Shown piece by piece: positions 43,446 through 51,604 of a DNA stretch of 64,000 bases. The notes under the pieces are model-generated. The model did no database searches. It was not told the origin of the DNA and saw only the letters and a list, made by a program, of their open reading frames with translations. Origin of the DNA: Chloracidobacterium sp. Lineage in GTDB: Bacteria; Acidobacteriota; Blastocatellia; Pyrinomonadales; Pyrinomonadaceae. The stretch is from contig JADJXP010000002.1 in the NCBI GenBank assembly GCA_016715795.1, positions 1,798,001 to 1,862,000 on the forward strand, in the 5' to 3' direction. The position numbers and the translations under genes were made by a program. Position 1 is the first letter of the stretch. Each line of letters starts with the position of its first letter.

Positions 43446-45875
43446 CTAGGCCGCTTTCAATGCCTTGACCTTCACTTTTTCAACCTGAGGCTTTGCCTCG
43501 CGGAGTGCGACGTCGAACACCTGCCGCACGTTCTCGACAAAAATAAACGTCAAATCGTCGCGAACTTCCTGCGGCAGGTCCTCAAGATCTCGCTCGTTGG
43601 GAGCGGGCAAAATGACGGTCTTGATCTTTGCCCGTCGCGCCGCGAGTAGCTTTTCCTTGACGCCGCCGATCGGCAGCACGTTGCCGCGAAGCGTGATCTC
43701 GCCGGTCATCGCGACATCCTTTCGCACCGGACGCTGTGCAAGTGTTGAAACCAAAGCAGTTGCCATCGAAACACCGGCGCTCGGCCCGTCCTTTGGCACG
43801 GCACCTTCGGGCAGATGAATATGTATATCAAAATTCTCAAACACGCTGTCGTCTATGCCCAGATCGCCGGCTCGGGCCTTAGCGTAAGAGAACGCCGCCT
43901 GTGCCGATTCCTGCATTACCTCGCCAAGCTGGCCCGTGAGCAGCAGCTTACCCTTGCCCTTGGTTTTCAACGCCTCGATAAACAGGATATCGCCGCCAAC
44001 CGCCGTCCACGCGAGGCCCGTAACGGTGCCGATCTCATCCTTTTTCAAGGCTCCTTCAGTAAAGATCTTGGGCACACGCAGGAATTCCTTCAGGTTCTCC
44101 GGCGTTACACGCGTCGGTGCAAAATCACCGTCGGCCTCCGCCTTTGCTTTGGCGACACGGCGGCAGACTTTGCCGATCTCGCGTTCGAGATGCCGGAGGC
44201 CGGCCTCCTGCGTGTATTCGCTGATGATCCGCTTGATGGCCTTCGCCTCGAATTTGACGTCCTTTTTCTCAAGGCCGTTCTCGTCGATCTGTTTGGGGAT
44301 AAGGTGACGTTTGGCGATCTCGAGCTTTTCTTCCTCGGTGTAGCCCGACAGCGAGATCGTCTCCATGCGGTCGCGCAGGGCCGGCTGGATCGTGTCGAGC
44401 ATGTTCGCCGTGGTCATGAACATCACGTTCGAGAGGTCGAATGTCAGGTTCAGATAGTTGTCGCGAAACGCAAAATTCTGCTCCGGATCGAGCACTTCGA
44501 GCAACGCCGACGACGGGTCGCCGCGAAAATCCGCACCGACCTTATCGATCTCGTCGAGCATTATCAGCGGATTGTTCGTGGCCGCCTGCTGAATTCCCTG
44601 AATGATCCGCCCCGGCATCGCACCGACGTAAGTGCGGCGATGCCCGCGGATTTCCGCCTCGTCGTGCAAACCGCCAAGCGACAGCCGCACAAACTTCCTG
44701 TTCAAAGCCCTCGCGACCGACCTTCCCAGCGAGGTCTTACCCACGCCCGGCGGCCCGACGAGACACAGGATCGAGCCCTTTGGCTTCTCACGCAATTTGC
44801 GCACGGCCAACGCCTCGACGATGCGTTCCTTGACGCGTTCGAGGCCGTAATGGTCGGCGTCCAGAATTCTCTCGGCCTTCTTGAGATCGAGATTGTCCTT
44901 TGACTGCTTCGACCACGGCAGTTCCGTCATTACGTCCAGCCAATTCCTTAAGGTAGCCGTCTCGGCCGTGTCGGGATGCATCCGTTCGAGCTTCTTCAAT
45001 TGCCTAAGCGCTTCTTCCTCGGCCGCCTCGGGCATCTTTGCCTTGAGGATCTTGTCGCGATACTGCTCGATCTCCTCAAACAGCTCATTGCCCTCGCCAA
45101 GCTCTGCCTGGATCGCCTTTAACTGCTGCCTGAGGAAATATTCCCGCTGCGAACGGTCGATGTCGGAGCGCGCCTGCGCGTTGATCTCCTGCTGAACGGT
45201 CAGCACGTCGATCTCTTTTGACAGCAGATCATTCACGCGCTTGAGCCGCGGCACGGGGTCCTCGATATCGAGCACCGATTGAGCGTCTTCGACCTTTAGC
45301 TCGAGATTCGATGCTGCGAGATCGGCCAGCCGGCCCGCGTCGTCGAGGTTCGCAATGATCGCCAGCACCTCGGGCGAGATGTTCTTGCCCAGGCTCGCGG
45401 CCCTGTCCATCGACCCGCGAACATTGCGTATCAAAGCCTCGACCTTCAGGTTATTCTCGCCGCCCATCGGCTCTGTGATCGGCGTGACCTGGGAGGTGAC
45501 ATACTGCCCGCCGCCATCGACCTTGTCCACCCGCACGCGCGACAGCCCCTGTATCAATATGCGAATTCGCCCGTCCGGCAGCTTGAGCATCCGCATGATG
45601 ATCGCCACCGTGCCCACCGTATAAAGGTCCGCCTGCTCGGGCTCCTCTTTATTGACGTCCTTCTGCGAGACCAGCAATATCATCCGGTCCTTATTCAACG
45701 CCTCTTCCACCGCCCGTATCGACCTGTCCCGCGAAACAAACAGCGGCACGATCATAAACGGATAAATAACAATATCCCGCAAAGGCAGCACCGGCAGCTC
45801 CGCCGGGATCTGCATCATCGGCTCAACGATCTCAGCCTCAGCCAACGCCACCGGAAATTCATCCAACTCGACCAT
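43446..45875 (-). CDS. lon: ATP-dependent protease Lon
   Basis: 809 residues, full LonA architecture. N-terminal substrate domain (about 25-215), coiled coil, AAA+ module with Walker A GPPGVGKTS (about 370) and Walker B MLDEIDKVG, and the C-terminal Ser-Lys protease with PKDGPSAG and KEKLLAARRA. It degrades misfolded and regulatory proteins, including antitoxins such as those in the neighbouring TA module. Its first codons are partly duplicated at 46744-46798. Confidence 0.96.
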   Translation of the reverse strand: MVELDEFPVALAEAEIVEPMMQIPAELPVLPLRDIVIYPFMIVPLFVSRDRSIRAVEEALNKDRMILLVSQKDVNKEEPEQADLYTVGTVAIIMRMLKLPDGRIRILIQGLSRVRVDKVDGGGQYVTSQVTPITEPMGGENNLKVEALIRNVRGSMDRAASLGKNISPEVLAIIANLDDAGRLADLAASNLELKVEDAQSVLDIEDPVPRLKRVNDLLSKEIDVLTVQQEINAQARSDIDRSQREYFLRQQLKAIQAELGEGNELFEEIEQYRDKILKAKMPEAAEEEALRQLKKLERMHPDTAETATLRNWLDVMTELPWSKQSKDNLDLKKAERILDADHYGLERVKERIVEALAVRKLREKPKGSILCLVGPPGVGKTSLGRSVARALNRKFVRLSLGGLHDEAEIRGHRRTYVGAMPGRIIQGIQQAATNNPLIMLDEIDKVGADFRGDPSSALLEVLDPEQNFAFRDNYLNLTFDLSNVMFMTTANMLDTIQPALRDRMETISLSGYTEEEKLEIAKRHLIPKQIDENGLEKKDVKFEAKAIKRIISEYTQEAGLRHLEREIGKVCRRVAKAKAEADGDFAPTRVTPENLKEFLRVPKIFTEGALKKDEIGTVTGLAWTAVGGDILFIEALKTKGKGKLLLTGQLGEVMQESAQAAFSYAKARAGDLGIDDSVFENFDIHIHLPEGAVPKDGPSAGVSMATALVSTLAQRPVRKDVAMTGEITLRGNVLPIGGVKEKLLAARRAKIKTVILPAPNERDLEDLPQEVRDDLTFIFVENVRQVFDVALREAKPQVEKVKVKALKAA

Positions 45876-45917
45876 AAACTTCTATGTTATGGGAATTACT
45901 GAGAAACGGCAAAAACC
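45863..45917. repeat. Direct repeat, copy 1 (5' end of lon)
   Basis: 55 bases covering the lon start codon region (CCAACTCGACCATAAA, then TTCTATGTTAT and GAAACGGCAAAAACC). A diverged copy lies at 46744-46798. The two bracket the toxin-antitoxin and DUF433 genes. Confidence 0.75.
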
Positions 45918-45918
45918 G

Positions 45919-46257
45919 CTACTGCCGGGTCAAGTAGCTGCCCAATTTCTCAAGCAATCGTCGATGTCGAATCGAAGAGATGGCGCCGATAGACCCGGCG
46001 ATCTTGCTTTGGGGAATGACGGCGAGGAATCCCAGGCGTATCAGCGATGGTTCGACGAGGCCGGTTGAACTGTAATCTTCATCTTCGCCCGACACAAACT
46101 CGTCAAAGCCCGCGACCATCTGCCGCATCTGTGTACTGACGCCGCACACAAGCGCGTCCGCAAACGGCCGCATCTCGCGCAAAAAGACGACCGGGCGATT
46201 CTTGACGGCGTTATCGGCCTGAGGCATCGCCACCAGGACGATGTCACCTTCCTTCAT
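45919..46257 (-). CDS. PemK/MazF-like toxin
   Basis: 112 residues. The start MKEGDIVLVAMPQADNAVKNRPVVFLRE matches the PemK/MazF barrel, with the conserved RP(A/V) segment. Family members cleave mRNA. Its start overlaps the upstream gene by 14 bases, as expected for TA pairs. Located directly upstream of lon in the same orientation. Confidence 0.83.
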   Translation of the reverse strand: MKEGDIVLVAMPQADNAVKNRPVVFLREMRPFADALVCGVSTQMRQMVAGFDEFVSGEDEDYSSTGLVEPSLIRLGFLAVIPQSKIAGSIGAISSIRHRRLLEKLGSYLTRQ

Positions 46258-46480
46258 ACGCAGGATTGTGTTCCTTGATCAGTTCGGTCGGGTATTCCGG
46301 CTCTTCCGAGCCATAGGCGCGCTCCAAGCCCTCTAACGCAAGTGCATATAAGTTCGCCCCATGGCCGTTAGTCGACTGGACGACGCTAACGACCAATTCT
46401 GTATCCGGCTCCAGCTCATACGGCTCATTCAGCACAATATGCTCCCCGTCAAAATGGGCCTTTAGGTTGACTACTTCCAT
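46244..46480 (-). CDS. Putative antitoxin partner of the PemK-like toxin
   Basis: 78 residues from the ATG at 46480 (MEVVNLKAHFDGEHIVLNEPYEL). The frame extends further upstream into the DUF433 gene, but this start matches the usual antitoxin N-terminus. A beta-strand-rich first half and an acidic helical C-terminus (EEPEYPTELIKEHNPAYEG) fit an antitoxin that embraces the toxin. Role inferred from position. Confidence 0.72.
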   Translation of the reverse strand: MEVVNLKAHFDGEHIVLNEPYELEPDTELVVSVVQSTNGHGANLYALALEGLERAYGSEEPEYPTELIKEHNPAYEGR

Positions 46481-46485
46481 AACAA

Positions 46486-46683
46486 CTACGCCGCGAACAG
46501 CAGACAAGCATCGAGGTCAGCTTGTTCGAGATCCTCATAGTCCGCGAGTATCTCCTCCGCGCTCATCCCCGAAGCCATCAATTCGAGCATGTTCTCGACG
46601 GGATACCGCTTATTCCTGATCGTCGGCTTGCCATGACAAACCTCAGGATTGATCGTGATCCGCCCCAAAAGCTCGTTTTCCAT
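46486..46683 (-). CDS. DUF433 protein, VapB-like antitoxin family
   Basis: 65 residues from the ATG at 46683. Family phrase RITINPEVCHGKPTIRNKRYPVENMLELMASGMSAEEIL in pieces: ITINPEVCHGKP near residue 8 and SAEEILADYEDL near 45. DUF433 proteins are small HTH-type antitoxins usually paired with DUF5615 PIN-like toxins. No such toxin is adjacent, so it may be a leftover or act with the downstream pair. Confidence 0.82.
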   Translation of the reverse strand: MENELLGRITINPEVCHGKPTIRNKRYPVENMLELMASGMSAEEILADYEDLEQADLDACLLFAA

Positions 46684-46743
46684 ACGCTTCGATACTAGCA
46701 CAGTCCAACGACGCCAGAATTTTCAGTTCTCAATTCGTATCCC

Positions 46744-46798
46744 CCAACTCGACCATAAAGTTCTATGTTATTGGGAGAGCAAAGAAACGGCAAAAACC
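46744..46798. repeat. Direct repeat, copy 2 (lon 5'-end remnant)
   Basis: A diverged copy (about 85% by eye) of the lon start region at 45863-45917, now detached from any lon coding sequence. It marks the far boundary of the inserted toxin-antitoxin/DUF433 segment. Confidence 0.72.
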
Positions 46799-46877
46799 CC
46801 TTCGGCCTCGAATAATCATGGACAAATGGGTGATTCCGAACCCAGGGACCTGAGTTTTGTGATAAATATGTTCCACT

Positions 46878-47639
46878 ATGGCGAACAATTGGACGCGAGA
46901 ACAACTAATCGTTGCATTCAATCTCTATTGCAAGATCCCATTTAGCAAGTCGGTTCAAGGTAATCCCGATGTGATCAGGGTCGCAAAGCTCATCGGACGG
47001 ACACCGTCTGCAGTTGCGTTCAAGCTCGGTAATTTCGGGAGCTTTGACCCAGAGCTAAAAAAGCGCGGCATTGGAGGTCTACCAAATACAGGCAAACTCG
47101 ATAAAGAGATCTGGGATGAGTTCCATAGCAACTGGGAGGAGTTGGCATTTCAGAGCGAACTCCTGGTTGCTCAATTCGAAAATAAGACAATCGAACAAAT
47201 CGCCGATCTTGATCTTTCAGGCCGGCCCGTCGGCGATGAAAGGGAAAGTCTTGTCAGAGTTCGTGTAAATCAGAGTTTCTTTCGTCAGTCCGTAATGTCG
47301 ATCTATGGAAGCAAATGCTGTATCACCGGTCTGGATATGCCATCGCTTCTAGTCGCCAGTCACATCGTCCCTTGGCGCAGCGACGTTGCCAACCGAACGA
47401 ACCCGCAGAACGGTCTTTGCTTGAACTCATTGCATGACAAAGCGTTTGACCAAGGCCTAATTACAATTACGACTGACTTCAAGGTGAAGGTCTCCGCTCG
47501 CCTCAAAGAGTCAAGCAGCCGAGAATTCGTACAAGTATTCTTCCTTGAGTACGAAGATCGCGAAATCTCGCTGCCGGACAAGTTCCGTCCTGAATCGGGT
47601 TTCCTCGCGTTTCATAACGAGTCGGTTTTCAAAAGCTAA
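46878..47639 (+). CDS. HNH endonuclease
   Basis: 253 residues. The N-terminal half is helical (MANNWTREQLIVAFNLYCKIPFSK), typical of restriction-associated HNH proteins. The C-terminal HNH module has CCITG near 150, ASHIVPWR, PQNGLCLNSLHDKAFDQGL. It is probably a DNA nuclease in restriction or defence. It is a lone gene at the left side of the accessory island, with lower GC than the lon region. Confidence 0.83.
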   Translation: MANNWTREQLIVAFNLYCKIPFSKSVQGNPDVIRVAKLIGRTPSAVAFKLGNFGSFDPELKKRGIGGLPNTGKLDKEIWDEFHSNWEELAFQSELLVAQFENKTIEQIADLDLSGRPVGDERESLVRVRVNQSFFRQSVMSIYGSKCCITGLDMPSLLVASHIVPWRSDVANRTNPQNGLCLNSLHDKAFDQGLITITTDFKVKVSARLKESSSREFVQVFFLEYEDREISLPDKFRPESGFLAFHNESVFKS

Positions 47640-47672
47640 TTCTTGCAGCTTCCGCCCCAGATTAAATTACGG

Positions 47673-47777
47673 AACGGCCGTTTTTTGCGGGGGCGGGCGC
47701 TTTCAACTGAGAATTCTGCCGTCAGGAACCCGCCAGTGTTTAGGTAGGCCCAAAACGGTGAGAATTCAGAATTCAGA
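47673..47777. repeat. Direct repeat flanking the DinD-like gene, copy 1
   Basis: A ~105-base segment containing TTTTTTGCGGGGGCGGGCG, GTCAGGAACCCGCC and AAAACGGTGAGAATT. It recurs with small changes at 48656-48793 in the same orientation. Confidence 0.78.
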
Positions 47778-47805
47778 ATGTACGAACGCGGGGCCGTCTT
47801 TTCTC

Positions 47806-48645
47806 TTACTTCTTACGTAATTTCTTTTGAGGGCTGGTTGGCGGCGGCAGGAAGTTTTCGCCGGTGACGACGCGGCGGCCGGTTTTGTCTTCGAGTTCGA
47901 GGCGGGCGCGTTTTGCGATGCGGCCGCCTTTTTGGCCGGCGGTCGAGTTTTCGTCCATTCCGATCGCATTTTCGCTCTCGGCGATCTGTCGGGTCGAGAG
48001 TTCGGCGAGCGCGGTAAAGATCCGTTCGGCCTCGGACATGTGATCGCGGAGGTTCTGCGTCTTGAGCCCCTTGATGTCTTTGTGCTCTTTGACCGTGACG
48101 CCGCTCCATTCCTGATGGATGATGTTGGTGAGGATCGCGTATTCTTCCTGCGTCGTGATCTCGTGGTCCTTCCAGTAATCGGTCAGCTTGTTTCGGGTCT
48201 CCTGGCCCATCATCCGCTGCTGGATCCACTTCTCGCTTCGGCCCTGCTGCTTCCAATAATCGCGAGCCCGGTCCAGCGAATTCGCCGGATCACGCATGTC
48301 CTTGATCCTTTCATAACCGACCCTCGCCAGCCACTGTTTGAAAGGCTCCGCTTTCGGTGAAGGGATTGACTGGATAATTCGCAGCAGGCCTTGGACATCG
48401 GCACAGTCGGTCTCACGCATCTTTCCATCGGGTGCGGTCAGCTTCAACTGTCGACAAATTGTCGACAGTTCAAATCCATCCTCGCCTTTAACGCGGCGTT
48501 TCATCTTAAACCAGTAATCACGCGGATTCGCGCTATCGGTCAGTGCCCCGACCACGTCGATCACTGAGAAATACCACGCCTCGGCCTGCTCGTCGTAAAG
48601 CCGGCGTATCCTGTAGGCCTCAAATGCTACCAGAGCACTTTCCAT
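47806..48645 (-). CDS. DinD/BRO-N-type phage antirepressor-like protein
   Basis: 279 residues from the ATG at 48645. The BRO-N fold covers about 1-100 (RRLYDEQAEAWYFSVIDVVGALTDS, then CRQLKLTAPDGKMRETDCAD). A DinD-like helical part follows (WLARVGYERIKDMRDP, NIIHQEWSGVTVKEHK). The tail is Lys/Pro-rich. Related proteins are SOS-induced or phage antirepressors. The gene is bracketed by direct repeats, contains a 25-base palindrome, and has an iteron-like array upstream of its start. Confidence 0.83.
   Translation of the reverse strand: MESALVAFEAYRIRRLYDEQAEAWYFSVIDVVGALTDSANPRDYWFKMKRRVKGEDGFELSTICRQLKLTAPDGKMRETDCADVQGLLRIIQSIPSPKAEPFKQWLARVGYERIKDMRDPANSLDRARDYWKQQGRSEKWIQQRMMGQETRNKLTDYWKDHEITTQEEYAILTNIIHQEWSGVTVKEHKDIKGLKTQNLRDHMSEAERIFTALAELSTRQIAESENAIGMDENSTAGQKGGRIAKRARLELEDKTGRRVVTGENFLPPPTSPQKKLRKK
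48446..48470. repeat. 25-base perfect palindrome inside the DinD-like gene
   Basis: AACTGTCGACAA and TTGTCGACAGTT flank one central base. The core TTGTCGACA resembles the TTGTCGATACAA core of the upstream array at 48887-49067. It encodes the LSTICRQL segment of the BRO-N domain. Confidence 0.7.
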
Positions 48646-48655
48646 ATTTTGCACA

Positions 48656-48793
48656 AAATTATACCGCGCCCGAGCGGTTTTTGCGGGGGCGGGCGGGCTC
48701 CTTCAATTGAGAATGGAGAATGGAGAATTCGGAATTCTGGCGTCAGGAACCCGCCGGTGTTTGGGTGGGCCCCAAACGGTGAGAATTGAGAAT
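48656..48793. repeat. Direct repeat flanking the DinD-like gene, copy 2
   Basis: Same word order as 47673-47777 (TTTTTGCGGGGGCGGGCG, CGTCAGGAACCCGCC, CCAAACGGTGAGAATT) with an extra GAGAATGGAGAAT stretch. It directly precedes the gene's start on its upstream side. Confidence 0.78.
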
Positions 48794-48886
48794 CGACGAT
48801 TCCGTAGTTCGGGCTGCTTCCGGGATTCAATGAATTCCTCCACGTCATGGGATCATCGATTCGACTCCGGCACGAGCCGCCTTTCT

Positions 48887-49067
48887 GTCGATAGGTGGGA
48901 AAATTTGTCTATAGACCCGGGAATTTTGTCGATACAACCGGGGAATTTTGTCGATACAACCGGGGAATTTTGTCGATACAACCGGGGAATTTTGTCGATA
49001 CAACCGGGGAATTTGTCGATACAACCGGGGAATTTTGTCGATACAACCGGGGAATTTGTCGATACAA
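48887..49067 (+). repeat. Iteron-like tandem array, nine units of 20-22 bases
   Basis: Units start at 48887, 48907, 48928, 48950, 48972, 48994, 49015, 49037 and 49058. The consensus is GTCGATACAACCGGGGAATT plus 1-2 T, with the dyad TTGTCGATACAA spanning each junction. The first two units are diverged. A spacing of two helical turns suggests cooperative protein binding on one DNA face. There are no unique spacers, so it is not CRISPR. The array ends 11 bases before the IS3 element. Confidence 0.9.
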
Positions 49068-49095
49068 AGTGGCCGATCTGTCCAGCCCCCTGTTT

Positions 49096-49989
49096 TTACC
49101 CCAGGTGGAAAGCTAGTGTTTTTGGTCTAACTGCCGTCGGATCGTGATCGAGTTTGGTGGCAGCCGAGCCGGAGGCGAGGCTGGCAGCAAACTCGGCGGG
49201 TGTGAGATAGCCAAGCGACGAATGCGGGCGCGTCGTGTTATAGAATTTCCGCCAGCTTTCGATCACTACCCGTGCTTCCCACATCGAACTGAACCACCTT
49301 TGGCCCAGCAGTTCATCGCGCAGCTTGCCGTTAAAGCTCTCGCATTTGCCGTTCTGCCAAGGCTTGCCCGGTGCGATGAACATCGGCTGAATGTTGTTTG
49401 CCGAGAGCCATTCGCGGGTCGCCCCGGCGATGAATTCACTGCCGTTGTCCGAGCGGATCATCTGAGGGCATCCTCTCTCGCGGCAAACCCGCTCAAGCAC
49501 CCGTCTCACGCCCCTCGCCGTGATCGATGATGCGACCTCGACCGCAAGGCATTCCCTCGTGTATTCATCAACCAGCGTCAGCATCTTCAGCTTTCGCCCC
49601 GAAACTGCCTGATCGAATACAAAATCGTAAGTCCACACCTGGTTCGCCTTCTCGGCCTTTGGAACGATCATCTGCACGTCCTGACGCCGTCTTTTCGGCC
49701 TTTTCCTCGCAAGCTGCAGCTTCAGCTTCTTCCACCAGCGATGCACACGCTTGATGTTCACCACCTCTCCGGCCCGTCGCAGCATCGCCCATATCCGCCG
49801 ATACCCGAATCGCGGATAAGCAAGCGCCAACTCCTTTATCCGCTCTGAGATCGGGTCAGGTGCTCGCTCTCGCCGCTCGTACCGATAGCTCTTTCGCTCC
49901 AGTTCCAACAAAGCACACGAGAACCGCTCGCTCATACCCGCACCGATCATTATCCTCACTGCCTCTCGCCGGTCCGACACGCCTACCAC
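49096..49989 (-). CDS. IS3-family transposase OrfB (DDE integrase)
   Basis: 297 residues in the frame opening at GTG 49989; normally made as an OrfAB fusion by -1 frameshift. Catalytic acids are visible in VWTYDFVFD (first Asp), MIRSDNGSEF (second Asp) and GKCESFNGKLRDE (Glu), within an rve integrase core. The N-terminal HTH_21 region is RFGYRRIWAMLRRAG. It appears intact. Confidence 0.93.
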   Translation of the reverse strand: MVGVSDRREAVRIMIGAGMSERFSCALLELERKSYRYERRERAPDPISERIKELALAYPRFGYRRIWAMLRRAGEVVNIKRVHRWWKKLKLQLARKRPKRRRQDVQMIVPKAEKANQVWTYDFVFDQAVSGRKLKMLTLVDEYTRECLAVEVASSITARGVRRVLERVCRERGCPQMIRSDNGSEFIAGATREWLSANNIQPMFIAPGKPWQNGKCESFNGKLRDELLGQRWFSSMWEARVVIESWRKFYNTTRPHSSLGYLTPAEFAASLASGSAATKLDHDPTAVRPKTLAFHLG

Positions 49990-50249
49990 TTTTTTTTAAG
50001 CACCTCTTTGATCGCGTCGATCTCAAGATCGCGCTCAGCCAGCAGACGCTTCAACCGTGCGTTCTCCTGCACCAGCGTTCGGTACTCCCGTACCTCCTCG
50101 ACATCCATCGACCCAAACCGCTTCTTCCACCCGTAGAACGTCGTCTCGTGCACTCCCTTCTCACGGCAATATTCCTTAACGCCTTTCCCGCTCGCCTCCG
50201 CCCCTCGCAAGATCCCCACGATCTGCTCTTCCGTATACTTTTTCCTCAT
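49983..50249 (-). CDS. IS3-family transposase OrfA
   Basis: 88 residues from the ATG at 50249 (MRKKYTEEQIVGIL). HTH_8 DNA-binding domain (KEYCREKGVHETTFYGWKKRFG) plus a C-terminal leucine zipper (ENARLKRLLAERDLEIDAIKEVL). The gene ends in the A8 run near 49990-49997 that would allow -1 slippage into OrfB. Confidence 0.92.
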   Translation of the reverse strand: MRKKYTEEQIVGILRGAEASGKGVKEYCREKGVHETTFYGWKKRFGSMDVEEVREYRTLVQENARLKRLLAERDLEIDAIKEVLKKKW

Positions 50250-50332
50250 TGCAAGAACCTTCCTCCATTCTATTTGATTCTTGCTTTCCACTTGGGGTAA
50301 TTTTACGGGAGCAGGTCAGATCCGTGGGCAGG

Positions 50333-50691
50333 CTACTTCTTCTTCTTTTTCTTATCCGCGGAGGTGCGGGCACCGACGAGGATCTTTAGTTCGGACATAA
50401 ATGCACCTATGTCTTCGAACTCTAGATAGACCGAGGCGAAGCGGACGTAGGCTACCTTGTCGAGGGATTTGAGGCGGCGCATTATCGTCTTGCCGATATC
50501 CTGCGTGGACAGCTCGCGGTCGAGCGAATCCTGCACGTTGCGTTCGACCTCGTCGGCGATGCGTTCGAGCTGCGGCGTCGAAATAGGCCGCTTTTCACAG
50601 GCCCGCAGCAGGCCGGCCATTACTTTGTCGCGGTAAAAATGCTCGCGCTTGCCGTCCTTTTTGACGACCATGTAAGGAATCTCGTCGACTA
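50333..50691 (-). pseudogene. nrdR: Truncated duplicate of nrdR (5' part missing)
   Basis: It encodes the ATP-cone part of NrdR (readable from MVVKKDGKREHFYRDKV at 50671 to the poly-Lys tail) but lacks the N-terminal zinc ribbon. Sequence is nearly the same as 51605-51963 of the intact gene, with scattered changes such as GARTS for GSRTA. Homology stops at ATCTCGTCGA near 50691. It cannot bind NrdR boxes without the zinc ribbon, so it is probably non-functional. Confidence 0.88.
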
Positions 50692-50905
50692 CGGCCAGCC
50701 AGGGAATATCATATCCCTACCCCAGGCGGAGCAAAGTGCCGTCGCTTTGCTGATGTTGCCGCTCTAAGGAACGGGGTACCTGTCGAGTTCCACCAAGTGG
50801 GATGGCAAACGAAGGGGGGCATTCCTGTTGCTCGTGAGCGAGCAGCGAATAATGACATCTTTAAAGCGACGGGCATGCAGCCATATGTCTGGCCATTCTA
50901 GCAGC

Positions 50906-51412
50906 ATGGGACATCAGCTGAGATACTATCTATCCTTGAACGACCTTTTGGCTTTAGAGGAAAATCTACTCGCCCTGGAGCCAACGGCGTTACTCCACGA
51001 GAAATCTGTCGGACCGGAGCCCCGGGTTCTTAAGTCTAGCAATCTCATAGAAGATGGGAATCGGTGGCATCACTTTTATCTCGTCAGACAATCTGACATA
51101 GCGGGGGTATCCACTATCCACGTGCCGTCGCAGAATAATTGGCACATCGATGAGCTTAGATCGCCGGTAATCGAATTCAATCATTGTGTCCACGAGAACA
51201 ATATTCTCCGTCCCGGTCGCCTGTATTACATAAGTGATTACTATGATAAGTCGGGCCGACTGGTTCGAAAAGCTCCCGATTTTAGGAGGTGGGCCAAGAA
51301 AGTGCTTTCCGAGGCTCAAAATACTCTCAGCTACGATCGACCCCTGAAAGCCCATCTGGGTCGGGAGGCGGCATCAATGCGGGAGAACGGTCTATTATTG
51401 GCCACGTTCTAA
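50906..51412 (+). CDS. Hypothetical protein in the nrdR-flanked cassette
   Basis: 168 residues from MGHQLRYYLSLNDLLALEENL (a longer frame opens at 50828; the internal ATG at 50906 gives a more natural N-terminus). It is soluble with an alpha/beta pattern and no catalytic motif that I can name. The opening resembles families of lone accessory-region proteins, but I cannot assign one. It lies between the two nrdR copies and before a strong inverted repeat. Confidence 0.62.
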   Translation: MGHQLRYYLSLNDLLALEENLLALEPTALLHEKSVGPEPRVLKSSNLIEDGNRWHHFYLVRQSDIAGVSTIHVPSQNNWHIDELRSPVIEFNHCVHENNILRPGRLYYISDYYDKSGRLVRKAPDFRRWAKKVLSEAQNTLSYDRPLKAHLGREAASMRENGLLLATF

Positions 51413-51480
51413 AGACCGAGGACGAAGCAGACGGAACGTACGCGAGAGCAGTAGCGGATGGTAGCGGATGAGAGGATGGT

Positions 51481-51579
51481 GAGAGGATGGGGTCAATCCT
51501 GCGATATTCGAGTCGTTTATATGAATCTCGGACGGCGAGACGAATGCAAACGAAATCGCAGGATTGACCCCGTCCTCTC
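51481..51579. repeat. Long inverted repeat with 25-base arms
   Basis: The left arm 51481-51505 (GAGAGGATGGGGTCAATCC...) and right arm 51555-51579 are inverse copies with one mismatch. The inner CAATCCTGCGAT/ATCGCAGGATTG is perfect. It sits just downstream of the intact nrdR stop and looks like a REP or MITE-type element. Confidence 0.8.
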
Positions 51580-51604
51580 TATTACCACCGCCTCGCATTT
51601 CAAG

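Larger units (their letters stand above)
49079..50318 (-). mobile_element. Complete IS3-family insertion sequence
   Basis: About 1240 bases. The left end TGTCCAGCCCCCTG (49079) and right end TGACCTGCTCCCG (read from 50318 on the minus strand) continue as imperfect terminal inverted repeats through TTACCCCAAGTGGAAAGC. Both sides are flanked by GATC (49075-49078 and 50319-50322), a 4-base target duplication. It contains orfA and orfB with an A8 slippery run between them. Confidence 0.9.

Noticed and set aside
43815..44903. 362-codon plus-strand frame inside lon
   Set aside because: Antisense to a perfectly conserved Lon; no start signal or domain.
48707..49147. Open frames with repeated TTGEFCRYNRGI-type peptides across the 21-22-base array
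   Set aside because: They are translations of the tandem repeat in different frames. Unit lengths of 20-22 change the frame and there is no ribosome site.
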